Source: M3 sp964637445 (GTDB taxonomy: Bacteria; Bacteroidota; Bacteroidia; Bacteroidales; Muribaculaceae). Taken from it: DNA of 28,316 nt. A program made the position numbers and the translations under genes. The notes below the pieces were generated by a model, which saw nothing but the letters and a program-made list of their open reading frames with translations, ran no database searches and had not been told where the DNA came from. The DNA lies in the NCBI GenBank assembly GCA_964637445.1, contig CAZWWS010000032.1:1-28316 (forward strand). The letters are read 5' to 3'. Positions 16,971 through 24,784 of the stretch are shown here, piece by piece. How positions within the stretch are numbered: the first letter of the stretch is position 1; every line of letters starts with the position of its first letter.

Positions 16971-17042
16971 TTTTTCTCCCTACTTTTTGTGCAAAGATAG
17001 TGTTTTTCTCCCTACTTTTTGCGGTTTTCACCCTACTTTTTG
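16971..17042 (-). promoter_or_regulatory. fic promoter flanked by three operator-like repeats
   Basis: A minus-strand -7 element TATCTTTG is at 16992-16999. Copies of TTTTCTCCCTACTTTTTG (plus-strand reading, third copy TTTTCACCCTACTTTTTG) lie at about 16972-16989, 17004-17021 and 17025-17042: one between the -7 and the start codon, two upstream where RNA polymerase would bind. Copies are about 32 and 21 bp apart, near three and two helical turns. No TTG -33 is present. The winged helix of the Fic protein is the obvious candidate binder. Confidence 0.7.
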
Positions 17043-17124
17043 AGTTAAAGTATAGGTGAGGGGGCTTGATTTTTTGTGTAAAAAAAATTGGCGGTAAGTT
17101 AAACATCATTACTAATACTTTCAC

Positions 17125-17132
17125 TATCTTTG
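17125..17132 (+). promoter_or_regulatory. Likely -7 element of the second GMP synthase gene
   Basis: TATCTTTG at 17125-17132, 47 nt before the ATG at 17180. No -33 TTG at 19-21 nt could be found. Confidence 0.55.
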
Positions 17133-17179
17133 CACTTTCAAACGGAAATAAAAGATAATCATAATAAACATATATCTTT

Positions 17180-18487
17180 ATGAAACAAGACATGATAGTG
17201 ATACTCGACCTCGGAAGCCACGAGAATACCGTTCTCGCACGTGCTATCCGTGCGCTCGGAGTGTATAGCGAGATCTATCCCCACGACATCACTCCCGAAG
17301 AGCTAAAAGCTCTTCCCAATGTGAAAGGTGTGATCATCAATGGCGGCCCGAACAATGTGATCGACGGCGTGGAAATCGATGTGAATCCCGAAATCTACAA
17401 CGTAGGAATACCCGTCATCGCAGCCGGCCACGACAAGGCATTGTGTGATGTGAAACTTCCGCAACTGACCGACGACATCGAGGCAATCAAGGCATCGGTG
17501 AAAGAGTGGATATTCGACACTTGCAAGGCAGAAGCCAACTGGAACATGACCAACTTTGTGAACGACCAGATAGAGCTTGTGCGTCGTCAGGTAGGCGATC
17601 GCAAGGTGCTTCTCGCGCTCTCAGGCGGTGTAGACTCATCGGTGGTGGCAGCGCTGTTGCTCAAAGCTATCGGCGACAATCTCGTGTGTGTACACGTAAA
17701 TCATGGACTTATGCGCAAAGGGGAGTCGGAAGCCGTGGTAGAGGTGTTCCGCAACCAACTATGCGCCAATTTGATATATGTAGACGCAACCGACCGCTTC
17801 CTCGACAAGCTCGCCGGCGTGGCCGATCCGGAGCAAAAGCGTAAGATTATCGGTGGCGAATTTATCCGCGTGTTTGAAGAAGAAGCTCGCAAGCTCGACG
17901 GCATCGACTTCCTCGGACAAGGCACAATCTACCCCGACATCGTGGAATCGGGCACAAAGACCGCCAAGATGGTCAAGAGCCACCACAATGTGGGCGGACT
18001 ACCCGACGACTTGCAGTTTGAGCTTGTAGAGCCGTTGAAGCAGCTCTTCAAAGATGAAGTTCGCGCTTGCGGTGTAGAGCTTGGATTGCCCTACGAAATG
18101 GTGTATCGCCAGCCGTTCCCCGGTCCGGGTCTTGGAGTGCGCTGCCTTGGCGCCATCACTCGCGACCGCTTGGAGGCAGTGCGTGAAGCAGATGCCATCC
18201 TCCGCGAAGAGTTTGCCATCGCCGGTCTTGACAAGACAGTATGGCAATACTTTTCCGTGGTGCCCGACTTCAAGTCGGTAGGTGTGCGCGACAATGCCCG
18301 CTCCTACGATTGGCCCGTGATAATCCGCGCAGTCAACACCGTAGATGCCATGACAGCAACCATCGAGGAGATCGATTGGCCCATCCTCAAGAAAATCACC
18401 GACCGCATACTTCGCGAAGTGAAGAATGTGAACCGCGTGTGCTACGATATGTCGCCCAAACCATCAGCGACTATCGAGTGGGAATAA
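17180..18487 (+). CDS. GMP synthase paralogue with degenerate, catalytically dead glutaminase domain
   Basis: The 435-residue protein is clearly GuaA-like. The PP-loop SGGVDSS stands at 148-154, PFPGPGLGVR and the C-terminal KPSATIEWE are intact, so the ATP-pyrophosphatase and dimerisation domains look functional. The N-terminal glutaminase keeps the start (VILDLGSHENTVLARAIRAL, VKGVIINGGPNNVIDG) but where the complete paralogue has GICYGAQ this one has VIAAGHDKA: no nucleophile Cys. It then lacks about 73 residues, including the FHPEV segment with the His and Glu of the triad. It therefore cannot hydrolyse glutamine by the usual route. It may use free ammonia or ammonia from a partner, or have a different role. 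The reading frame is clean, arguing against a pseudogene. Confidence 0.92.
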   Translation: MKQDMIVILDLGSHENTVLARAIRALGVYSEIYPHDITPEELKALPNVKGVIINGGPNNVIDGVEIDVNPEIYNVGIPVIAAGHDKALCDVKLPQLTDDIEAIKASVKEWIFDTCKAEANWNMTNFVNDQIELVRRQVGDRKVLLALSGGVDSSVVAALLLKAIGDNLVCVHVNHGLMRKGESEAVVEVFRNQLCANLIYVDATDRFLDKLAGVADPEQKRKIIGGEFIRVFEEEARKLDGIDFLGQGTIYPDIVESGTKTAKMVKSHHNVGGLPDDLQFELVEPLKQLFKDEVRACGVELGLPYEMVYRQPFPGPGLGVRCLGAITRDRLEAVREADAILREEFAIAGLDKTVWQYFSVVPDFKSVGVRDNARSYDWPVIIRAVNTVDAMTATIEEIDWPILKKITDRILREVKNVNRVCYDMSPKPSATIEWE

Positions 18488-18513
18488 TTTGAGAAATTTA
18501 TATTCTTACGATA

Positions 18514-18553
18514 TGGAGCTATGTCGAAAATTGATGTAGCTCCACTTTTTTTT
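18514..18553 (+). terminator. Terminator after the second GMP synthase gene
   Basis: A stem of about 12 bp with two G-T pairs (left arm 18514-18525, right arm 18533-18544) is followed by C and eight T (18546-18553). The last T residues form part of the next promoter's -33. Confidence 0.88.
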
Positions 18554-18582
18554 GGGGGATTGGGCGGATTGTCGTAACTTTG
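18551..18582 (+). promoter_or_regulatory. Promoter of pepT, abutting a terminator
   Basis: TTTG at 18551-18554, 20 nt, TAACTTTG at 18575-18582. The -33 shares its T residues with the terminator T tract. Confidence 0.82.
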
Positions 18583-18609
18583 TCTAAGTAATTAAATCTA
18601 ACCAAAACT

Positions 18610-19830
18610 ATGAACGTTGTTGATCGTTTTTTGCAATATGTGAAGTTTGACACTCAGAGTGACGAACAGACCAATCTCACCCCGTCGACTCCGGGGCAGA
18701 TGATTTTTGCGCAACACTTAGAGAAAGAGCTACAGTCGCTCGGATTGAAAGATATATCGCTTGACGATAATGGCTACCTGATGGCAACACTGCCGGGAAA
18801 CACCGATCATGAAGTGCCAACAGTAGGATTTATAGCCCACCTCGACACATCACCCGACATGTCGGGACGCCATGTGTCGCCTCGCATCGTTGAGAGCTAC
18901 GATGGCGGAGATGTGGTGCTTAACGCAGAGAAAGGTATCACGCTCAGTCCCACGGAATTTCCGGAAATGCTCAACTACAAGGGGCAAGCCTTGATAGTGA
19001 CCGATGGCAACACACTCCTCGGCGCAGACGACAAGGCCGGCATAGCCGAAATCATTACCGCTGTAGACTATCTGATACAGCACCCCGAGGTGAAGCATGG
19101 GGATATACGCATAGCGTTCAACCCCGACGAAGAAATAGGTCAAGGTGCTCACAAATTTGATGTAGATAAATTTGGTGCCGATTGGGCATACACCATGGAT
19201 GGTGGCGAAATAGGCGAGCTTGAATATGAGAACTTCAACGCAGCTGTGGCAAAAGTGACATTCAAGGGACGAAACGTACACCCCGGATATGCCAAGCATA
19301 AGATGATCAACTCGCTACGTGTGGGCACACAATTTGCCATCATGCTGCCACGTTGGGAAACACCGGAGCACACCGAGGGTTATGAGGGATTCTATCACTT
19401 GGTAGGCATCGAGGGAACAGTGGAAGAGACTACCCTCACCTATATAATCCGCGACCACGACCGCGACCGCTTCGAGCGACGCAAGAAAGAGTTTGAGCAT
19501 CTCACGCGCAAGATCAACAAGGAATTTCCCGACTGCGCTTCGCTCGAACTGAAAGATCAATATTACAATATGCGCGAGAAGATAGAGCCGGTGATGCACA
19601 TCATCGACATCGCTCAGCAAGCGATGCGCAATGCCGAGGTCGAGCCGAAAGTGGTGCCTATCCGCGGTGGCACAGACGGAGCGCAGCTGTCGTTTAAGGG
19701 ACTCCCCTGCCCCAACATCTTTGCCGGCGGCTTGAACTTCCACGGACGCTATGAGTTTGTGCCCATTCCATCGATGGAAAAAGCTACACAAGTCATCATC
19801 GAGATAGCCCGATTGGTGGCACAACGATAA
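18610..19830 (+). CDS. pepT: Peptidase T (tripeptide aminopeptidase)
   Basis: The 406-residue product is full length for PepT, a cytosolic di-zinc aminopeptidase of the M20 family that removes the N-terminal residue of tripeptides. Metal ligands and catalytic residues are recognisable: His77 and Asp79 in AHLDTSPDMSG, Asp140 in LGADDKAGIAE, Glu174/Glu175 in NPDEEIGQGA, Asp197 in YTMDGGE and the late His in GGLNFHGRYEFVP. The specific IRGGTDGAQLSFKGLPCPN stretch is characteristic of PepT rather than of other M20 enzymes. It has its own promoter and is 16 nt upstream of miaA, so the two are probably co-transcribed. Confidence 0.96.
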   Translation: MNVVDRFLQYVKFDTQSDEQTNLTPSTPGQMIFAQHLEKELQSLGLKDISLDDNGYLMATLPGNTDHEVPTVGFIAHLDTSPDMSGRHVSPRIVESYDGGDVVLNAEKGITLSPTEFPEMLNYKGQALIVTDGNTLLGADDKAGIAEIITAVDYLIQHPEVKHGDIRIAFNPDEEIGQGAHKFDVDKFGADWAYTMDGGEIGELEYENFNAAVAKVTFKGRNVHPGYAKHKMINSLRVGTQFAIMLPRWETPEHTEGYEGFYHLVGIEGTVEETTLTYIIRDHDRDRFERRKKEFEHLTRKINKEFPDCASLELKDQYYNMREKIEPVMHIIDIAQQAMRNAEVEPKVVPIRGGTDGAQLSFKGLPCPNIFAGGLNFHGRYEFVPIPSMEKATQVIIEIARLVAQR

Positions 19831-19846
19831 TATCTCACACAACGGC

Positions 19847-20767
19847 ATGACTAAACAACGCACACTTATAGTCGTGACCGGAGCCACAGGTTCGGGCAAG
19901 ACCGATATGTCGATCGGTCTTGCCCGACTTCTTAAATGCGACATTATATCGGCCGACTCGCGGCAGATGTTTCGCCAAATACCAATCGGGACAGCCGCTC
20001 CGACGCCGGAGCAATTAGCCGCAGCACCTCATCATTTCATTGCCAACCTCGACCTCGGTGACTATTATAGCGCAGCGAAGTATGAGGAGGATGTGATGGC
20101 TCTGCTCCCCACGCTGTGGGAGCAGTCGCCGGTGCAGGTGATGTGTGGCGGCTCGATGATGTATATCGATGCGGTGACACGCGGCATCGACGACATACCC
20201 ACGATATCCGACCGCGTGAGAGCCGAAGTGAGATGGCTGATGGAGCGAGGCGGTATAGAACTGATAAGGAGCGAACTGCACACGCTCGACCCCGAATATT
20301 ATGCTCGCGTAGACTTGAACAATCATAAGCGGCTGACGCATGCTCTTGAGGTGTGTTTAGAGGCCGGAGTGGCGTATTCGTCGCTATGCACCGGAGAGGC
20401 AAAAAGTCGCGATTTCAACATCATAAAGGTGGCCTACGACTATGAACGCGAGACGTTGTTTGACCGCATCAATCGTCGCGTCGACGCCATGATAGAGGCC
20501 GGATTGGAGGAGGAAACCCGAAGTGTGTATCATCTGCGACATCTTAATTCGCTCAACACGGTAGGATACAAAGAGATGTTTGCATACTTTGACGGGACGA
20601 TGGATCGCGACACAGCGATAGCGCGAATAGGGAAAAACACTCGCGTATATGCCAAGAAGCAATTGCTTTGGTTATCAAAAGATCAGTCGGTAATAAAAAT
20701 AGCACCGGGCACTGAGGCTTCGGAAGTGCTGAGGGCTTTGAATATATCACCACGGCGCAATCCATAA
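19847..20767 (+). CDS. miaA: tRNA dimethylallyltransferase
   Basis: The 306-residue enzyme transfers a dimethylallyl group to the N6 of A37 in tRNAs reading UNN codons. The P-loop GATGSGKT is at 12-19, and the substrate-binding DSRQ at 37-40 is followed by IGTAAPT (in most MiaA IGTAKPT). GGSMMYIDAVTRGIDDIP (GGTGLY-like) and NHKRLTHALEV (the RR/KR segment binding tRNA or pyrophosphate) follow. Length is normal. It lies 16 nt after pepT with no promoter between. No strong terminator is visible before the convergent methyltransferase gene. Confidence 0.95.
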   Translation: MTKQRTLIVVTGATGSGKTDMSIGLARLLKCDIISADSRQMFRQIPIGTAAPTPEQLAAAPHHFIANLDLGDYYSAAKYEEDVMALLPTLWEQSPVQVMCGGSMMYIDAVTRGIDDIPTISDRVRAEVRWLMERGGIELIRSELHTLDPEYYARVDLNNHKRLTHALEVCLEAGVAYSSLCTGEAKSRDFNIIKVAYDYERETLFDRINRRVDAMIEAGLEEETRSVYHLRHLNSLNTVGYKEMFAYFDGTMDRDTAIARIGKNTRVYAKKQLLWLSKDQSVIKIAPGTEASEVLRALNISPRRNP

Positions 20768-20862
20768 AGACAATGAAACCGATGTCATAGCAGAATTATC
20801 TCTATGAAGTATGGTGTCCTATGCTATCCATAGTGAATACATAAGTCCTTCCCATGAAAAAA

Positions 20863-20883
20863 GCATATACATTTTATGCACCT
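20863..20883 (-). terminator. Possible weak terminator of the methyltransferase gene
   Basis: On the minus strand GCATA and TATGC form a 5-bp stem with a short loop followed by six T, 22 nt after the methyltransferase stop. The stem is short, so this is tentative. The rest of 20768-20904 holds nothing recognisable. Confidence 0.35.
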
Positions 20884-20904
20884 AATTCAGATAATTAAGA
20901 CACG

Positions 20905-22116
20905 CTACTTAATACCATTAATCCAATCCTCAAAAATAGCTTTTTTAATTTGTAAAGCTAATTTATATGCTAACATTGGAGGAACAGCATTCCCAACTTG
21001 TGTAAATTGCCTTGCTGTTGTTCCTGTGAACGTATACCAGTCCGGAAATGTTTGCAGTCGAGCACATTCTCTGACAGAAATTGTTCTTGGGATAAACGGA
21101 TGCAAGTGAGAACGTCCCCCTCCTTTAACGCCTCCTGCAATCACCGTTTTTGACGGTTTAGCCGGATCCAATCTATCAACACGACCAAGTTGATCTCTTT
21201 GTCCCGGAGATAAAAGCATATAGCGAAGTACTGAATCGGCTTTATGCATACGCGTGATATGGTTGGGTATATTATTGATTGGCTTGCAAAATACAAAACC
21301 ACAACTCATCGGTTCCAAATTTGGCTTTGGATATTCTATGTATTTATGCCCACGAGTTCCAAGTACAATCCAACGTTTTCTATGTTGCGGGACATCAAAA
21401 TATGCTGCATCCAATATTTGTGGATTTTCAATTTTATAACCAATCTCACGCAAATCGTTGAGAGAATTTGCAATCAGCTCATTATCATCAAATTCAGTAA
21501 TACCACCCACATTTTCTATTAAAAATGCCAGTGGTCTAAATTTTTTTATGAACCAAATATAGTCAAATAATAACATCCCTTTTTCTTGGTCTGCAAAACC
21601 AATCCTTTTGAAATTCCCTCCATTTTTGCTGAATCTTTGATTAGCAGCAATACTGAATGATTGGCATGGAGGTCCCCCATGAAATACCCCGTTAAAAGGA
21701 GTCTCTACACCAAGAGAGCGTAAAGTTGTTTCAATCTCATTCCGTTGGCTTATATCTCCTATATGTTGTGGCGGTCCAATAACAATCTTATCAGGATTAT
21801 TTAATCGCAAAGTGTTGCAAAATAATTCCATATGTTCAATTGAGATAATATTATTAAACCCGGCATATTGAAAACCAACATCAAGACCACCGGCTCCAGA
21901 GAAAAAACTTACCGCGGGGATTCCCTCATTTGATGGTATGATGTCATCGATAGAAATATGTCTATCTGTATCATCATATGATTTAAACTCAGTGGAATCT
22001 AAGTACCTAAAGTCCTCATACGACAATCCAGCCATAGACAAAACATCACTTAATTTAGCCCCAGTTTGTAATGACCGATTCAGAAGTTGTTCTTGTGTTT
22101 GTCGTCTTAAGTTCAT
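20905..22116 (-). CDS. DNA (cytosine-5)-methyltransferase of a type II R-M system
   Basis: The 403-residue product contains the ordered motifs of C5 methyltransferases: I (FFSGAGGLDVGFQYAGF, from residue 71), IV with catalytic Cys151 (GGPPCQSFS), VI (ENVGG, 201-205), VIII (QHRKR, 244-248), then a target-recognition region of roughly 255-345, IX (RECARLQTFP) and X (QVGNAVPPMLA). About 65 residues precede motif I, more than in minimal enzymes. Its ATG overlaps by one base an out-of-frame TAA that belongs to the ancestral end of the HNH endonuclease gene, showing the pair was once translationally coupled. The target sequence cannot be predicted here. The AT-rich codon use of this pair differs from the surrounding genes and suggests horizontal transfer. 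Confidence 0.94.
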   Translation of the reverse strand: MNLRRQTQEQLLNRSLQTGAKLSDVLSMAGLSYEDFRYLDSTEFKSYDDTDRHISIDDIIPSNEGIPAVSFFSGAGGLDVGFQYAGFNNIISIEHMELFCNTLRLNNPDKIVIGPPQHIGDISQRNEIETTLRSLGVETPFNGVFHGGPPCQSFSIAANQRFSKNGGNFKRIGFADQEKGMLLFDYIWFIKKFRPLAFLIENVGGITEFDDNELIANSLNDLREIGYKIENPQILDAAYFDVPQHRKRWIVLGTRGHKYIEYPKPNLEPMSCGFVFCKPINNIPNHITRMHKADSVLRYMLLSPGQRDQLGRVDRLDPAKPSKTVIAGGVKGGGRSHLHPFIPRTISVRECARLQTFPDWYTFTGTTARQFTQVGNAVPPMLAYKLALQIKKAIFEDWINGIK

Positions 22117-22228
22117 TATGCAATCTCTTTTATCGCATTTAAGTAAACATCCATTGCCTCTTTCCTGTTTCTAAAATCCTCAACTGAATTTTCTTTTAAC
22201 CATTTACTATAATATGAATGAACTGCCT
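22116..22228 (-). other. Out-of-frame natural C-terminus of the HNH endonuclease
   Basis: About 35 codons, from GTT at 22223-22221 to TAA at 22118-22116, read VHSYYSKWLKENSVEDFRNR and end in NAIKEIA. They follow the CHR(x)VH pattern expected after the HNH cysteines and stop exactly on the methyltransferase start (TAATG). They are in the +1 frame relative to the endonuclease gene. Confidence 0.75.
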
Positions 22229-23326
22229 ATGACACGAAGGGCATAATCCGACCATATCAGACAATGATGTACCCGTTTCCAATGTTCTAACCACAGAAGA
22301 TAATGGTAACAGATGATGTAAATCAAGCATATAGTCGGTCCATGGATATCTTTCTTTTATATTACATTTACAAGCATCACAGATTGGTTTCGGGTGCAAT
22401 TGTATATAGATTCTTCTCAACATCGGACTTCTTTCTATGCGTAGGTGGTGAACACGTTTTCTACGACCTTCAACAAATTCAATATCTGAAATATCAGTAT
22501 TAGGTAATGATATTCCACTCGTCGAAACAACTGATACTTGCCCAGGAATAATAATACTCTGTTTTATTGATGTAATAGAAATAAATTCTTCAACATTATC
22601 CTCAAATCGAGTATTTGGGATGGGTTTAATCAATTGTGTTAGCAATACCTTGGCATCATCCTCTCCCAATATATCCAAGAATATTTTTTTATCGAAAATT
22701 TTCAAGAAGCTTAATTGACCTATAAACACAACCATTTCACGAACTTGCCGCATATTGTCGCCGGTCAATTCATATGATGATGGTTGCAATTTTTTATAGT
22801 AATCAATATCCTCCATGCCAGTACATTGATTTCCAATAATATACTTACCGATCTCTGAAATCGTGAGACTTGCTTCTTCTCCTTTTATTTTCTTTGCAAT
22901 AAGAAATTTCAGTATTGCACAAAAGGGATATATACTTGTTTCTAAATTTTGATATTCTTGAAAAGCCGGGAAAGGGAATCTAAATCGATTGATAACTTCA
23001 AACAGATAGTCATCCGCAGATTCGAAAATAGTATTGTCTCCCGCCAATTCTTTGCAAATGTCAGACACAAGTAATTCGCCTCCTCTTCCTTTGGTGGTGG
23101 CTAACAACGCACATTGAAACACTCTTGAATAGTTTCGATTAATCTTGTAATTTTCAGGTAAAAATGGCAAACCCGAAGATGTTATCAAATCCCTTTTTAA
23201 GTTTAATGCTATTTGATTGTCATTTATGTTTTTTCCTGCATATTTGATTAAGACACGAGCAATTACTTTCAGTACATCAAACTGAAAGTAAAGTATTCGA
23301 CCTTGATCCCATCGCCAATCTATCAT
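22196..23326 (-). CDS. HNH endonuclease, probable restriction partner, C-terminus frameshifted
   Basis: The current frame gives 376 residues. The last ~65 hold an HNH finger: a Cys pair (Cys316, Cys319), LDLHHLLPLS with His337/His338, then GLCPSCHR with Cys362, Cys365 and His366. The first ~290 residues are unfamiliar and could provide DNA recognition. Located directly upstream of and in the same direction as the methyltransferase, it is best read as a type II restriction enzyme. After CHR the frame ends in QFIHIIVNG and stop, but the next frame reads VHSYYSKWLKENSVEDF and continues to a stop overlapping the methyltransferase ATG. So a one-base loss near 22225-22227 (or a sequence error) has removed the natural tail. 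The end of the HNH helix is altered, and the nuclease may be inactive. Confidence 0.8.
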   Translation of the reverse strand: MIDWRWDQGRILYFQFDVLKVIARVLIKYAGKNINDNQIALNLKRDLITSSGLPFLPENYKINRNYSRVFQCALLATTKGRGGELLVSDICKELAGDNTIFESADDYLFEVINRFRFPFPAFQEYQNLETSIYPFCAILKFLIAKKIKGEEASLTISEIGKYIIGNQCTGMEDIDYYKKLQPSSYELTGDNMRQVREMVVFIGQLSFLKIFDKKIFLDILGEDDAKVLLTQLIKPIPNTRFEDNVEEFISITSIKQSIIIPGQVSVVSTSGISLPNTDISDIEFVEGRRKRVHHLRIERSPMLRRIYIQLHPKPICDACKCNIKERYPWTDYMLDLHHLLPLSSVVRTLETGTSLSDMVGLCPSCHRQFIHIIVNG

Positions 23327-23348
23327 ATACTCCGATTGTTTTTACGTA

Positions 23349-23379
23349 CAAAAATATGAAATTTTTTTGACGTCGCAAA
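23349..23379 (-). promoter_or_regulatory. Promoter of the restriction-modification pair
   Basis: On the minus strand TTTG (23376-23379), 19 nt, TATTTTTG (23349-23356), ending about 23 nt before the endonuclease ATG. The rest of the 23380-23585 gap shows no gene. Confidence 0.78.
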
Positions 23380-23585
23380 ATGGACAAATTCCTCTATTGA
23401 TGATTCGAAACTATGCTATGTCAACGGAAGGTCTTTTTGTTCAAATTATAAGCAAAGTCAGTGCGTTCACCATCTTGCAATATATCAATTACATTAATCA
23501 CGAACCAATTTACCGAATTAAATACGCACTGTCTTAATTCCACTAATGGCTTTTTCTCTCATAGATAGCGAAGAGAGAGGGAGAT

Positions 23586-24653
23586 TTATTGTTGGAGGGA
23601 TTTGCGAGAGATGAGGGTGACGGCGAGGATGACGATAGTGGTGGACATCTCTGCGGTGGGCATTGCCAGCCATATACCGGCTACGTCGAGCCACTGCGGA
23701 AGCAGTATGAAGCCGGGGACTAAGAAGATGAATCCGCGCAGAAAGACGTAGAACGTGGCTTTACGGATTCGTTCCACGCTCTGATAGTAGCCGATGATGG
23801 CTACGTTGAGGATGAAAAAGATGACTCCGATGGCGTAGTATGGGAATCCGCTTACTGCGATAGCTCCGGCTTGGCTATGGGTGTCGACAAACAATGCCAC
23901 TAATACGTCGGGGATAAAGACGAACAACAGGGCTACTATGGCGCCAATGGTGAGCGAAGTGGAGAGCAGCAACTTGCGAACTTGATGTACTTGACGCCAT
24001 CGCGATATGCCGTAGTTGTAGCTGATGATGGGCTGTGCCGACTGAGCGATGGCGTTGCCTACCATGAAAAAGAAGGGTGCATAATAGCAGGCTATCCCGA
24101 ATGCCCCTACCCCGGCATCGCCCAAGTATTTCATAAAAGTGAGGTTGCCTACGAATATCAAGACGGCCATCATCAGTTCGCCCAAGAGTGTGGATGAACC
24201 TATTTTGCATTGATAGGCTATGTTGCGAATTGCCGATGACAGGTATCTCCATGAGATTTTTGCTCCTCCGATGCGCAGTGTTCCGGCAAAAAAACACCAT
24301 GTAGGTCATCGCCATTACGCCTCCGACCATAAGGCTGATAACAGCGACATCAATCCCAAGGCTTGAGCGATGTGCAGCCGGGCTATTTTGAGTTTTTGCT
24401 TTGCCATGTTGATGGAAGCGACCACCGAACAGCCTACACCTATCATCAGTCCGATACACGACACAATCTGATAGATGGGGACAATGATGTTGACCGCCGC
24501 CACTCCATCGGCTCCGACACCATGACCTATAAAAATGCCATCGATGGCTGTAACGGCCGACATGGAGATGGTTCCGAGCAATGTGGGGAACAAAATCTTG
24601 TAGAACAAGGATTTCACTCTTCCGTTTTCAAAATCTATCGCTTCAGTTTTCAT
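23586..24653 (-). pseudogene. Decayed MATE-family efflux transporter
   Basis: Three consecutive frames together look like one MATE protein. Frame one (from ATG 24653) begins MKTEAIDFENGRVKSLFYKI and covers helices 1-3 (FPTLLGTISMSAVTAIDGIFIGHGVG). A frame change near 24330 joins LMSLLSA to LMVGGVMAMTYMVFF, a later helix. A second change at the seven-A run 24288-24294 joins MVFF to AGTLRIGGAKISWRYL, which then runs on through GELMMAVLIFVGNLTF and SYNYGISRWRQV to the stop at 23586. The sum is about 355 residues rather than 440-460: roughly 90 residues between helix 3 and helix 6 or 7 are missing, including the usual segment with the second Asp/Asn-rich loop. So the gene has an internal deletion plus a homopolymer frameshift and is almost surely non-functional, unless assembly errors are to blame. 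Confidence 0.82.
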
Positions 24654-24670
24654 ATCAAATCTTGCTTACG

Positions 24671-24722
24671 AAAAAAATGCCGGACAAGCGATTGGTTTTA
24701 CCCAGTCATCTTATCCGGCATT
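24671..24722 (-). terminator. Intrinsic terminator in the leader of the MATE pseudogene
   Basis: Minus-strand arms AATGCCGGATAAG (24722-24710) and CTTGTCCGGCATT (24688-24676) pair over 13 bp with one T-G pair; a further small stem extends the loop; seven T (24677-24671) follow. It lies 17 nt before the start codon at 24653, so it would act as an attenuator. Confidence 0.82.
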
Positions 24723-24780
24723 GTAACTATCGTTGCAATACCCTCCGATGAGGATTACAAAACTTTCGTTTCCTAATACG
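24721..24780 (-). ncRNA. Candidate cis-regulatory RNA (riboswitch-like) upstream of the MATE pseudogene
   Basis: On the minus strand the leader shows a small hairpin (AAAC, loop GAAA, GTTT; 24771-24760) and then a compact three-way junction. P1 is TTGTAAT (24760-24754) with GTTACAA (24727-24721). P2 is CCTC-ATCG-GAGG (24753-24742). P3 is TATTG-CAA-CGATA (24740-24728). Only one base (24741) is unpaired at the junction. The last two bases of P1 (24722, 24721) are also the first two of the terminator stem, so P1 and terminator compete. I recognise no known riboswitch class in it. Confidence 0.5.
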
Positions 24781-24784
24781 ATGA

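Noticed and set aside
16945..17193. Minus-strand frame of 82 codons upstream of fic whose end repeats the SREK-like pattern
   Set aside because: It spans the promoters of fic and of the second GMP synthase and gains its SREK-like words only because the operator repeats are also the coding repeats of fic. Kept only as a hint that the repeats share an origin.
17180..18487. Second GMP synthase as a pseudogene
   Set aside because: The frame is uninterrupted, the PP-loop and C-terminal signatures are perfect, and a -7 element precedes it; loss is confined to the glutaminase domain.
23875..24459. Minus-strand frame of 194 codons as a separate gene
   Set aside because: Only its middle (AVISLMVGGVMAMTYMVFF) is MATE-like; the rest is the wrong frame of the pseudogene. 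It is explained by the two lesions in one MATE gene.
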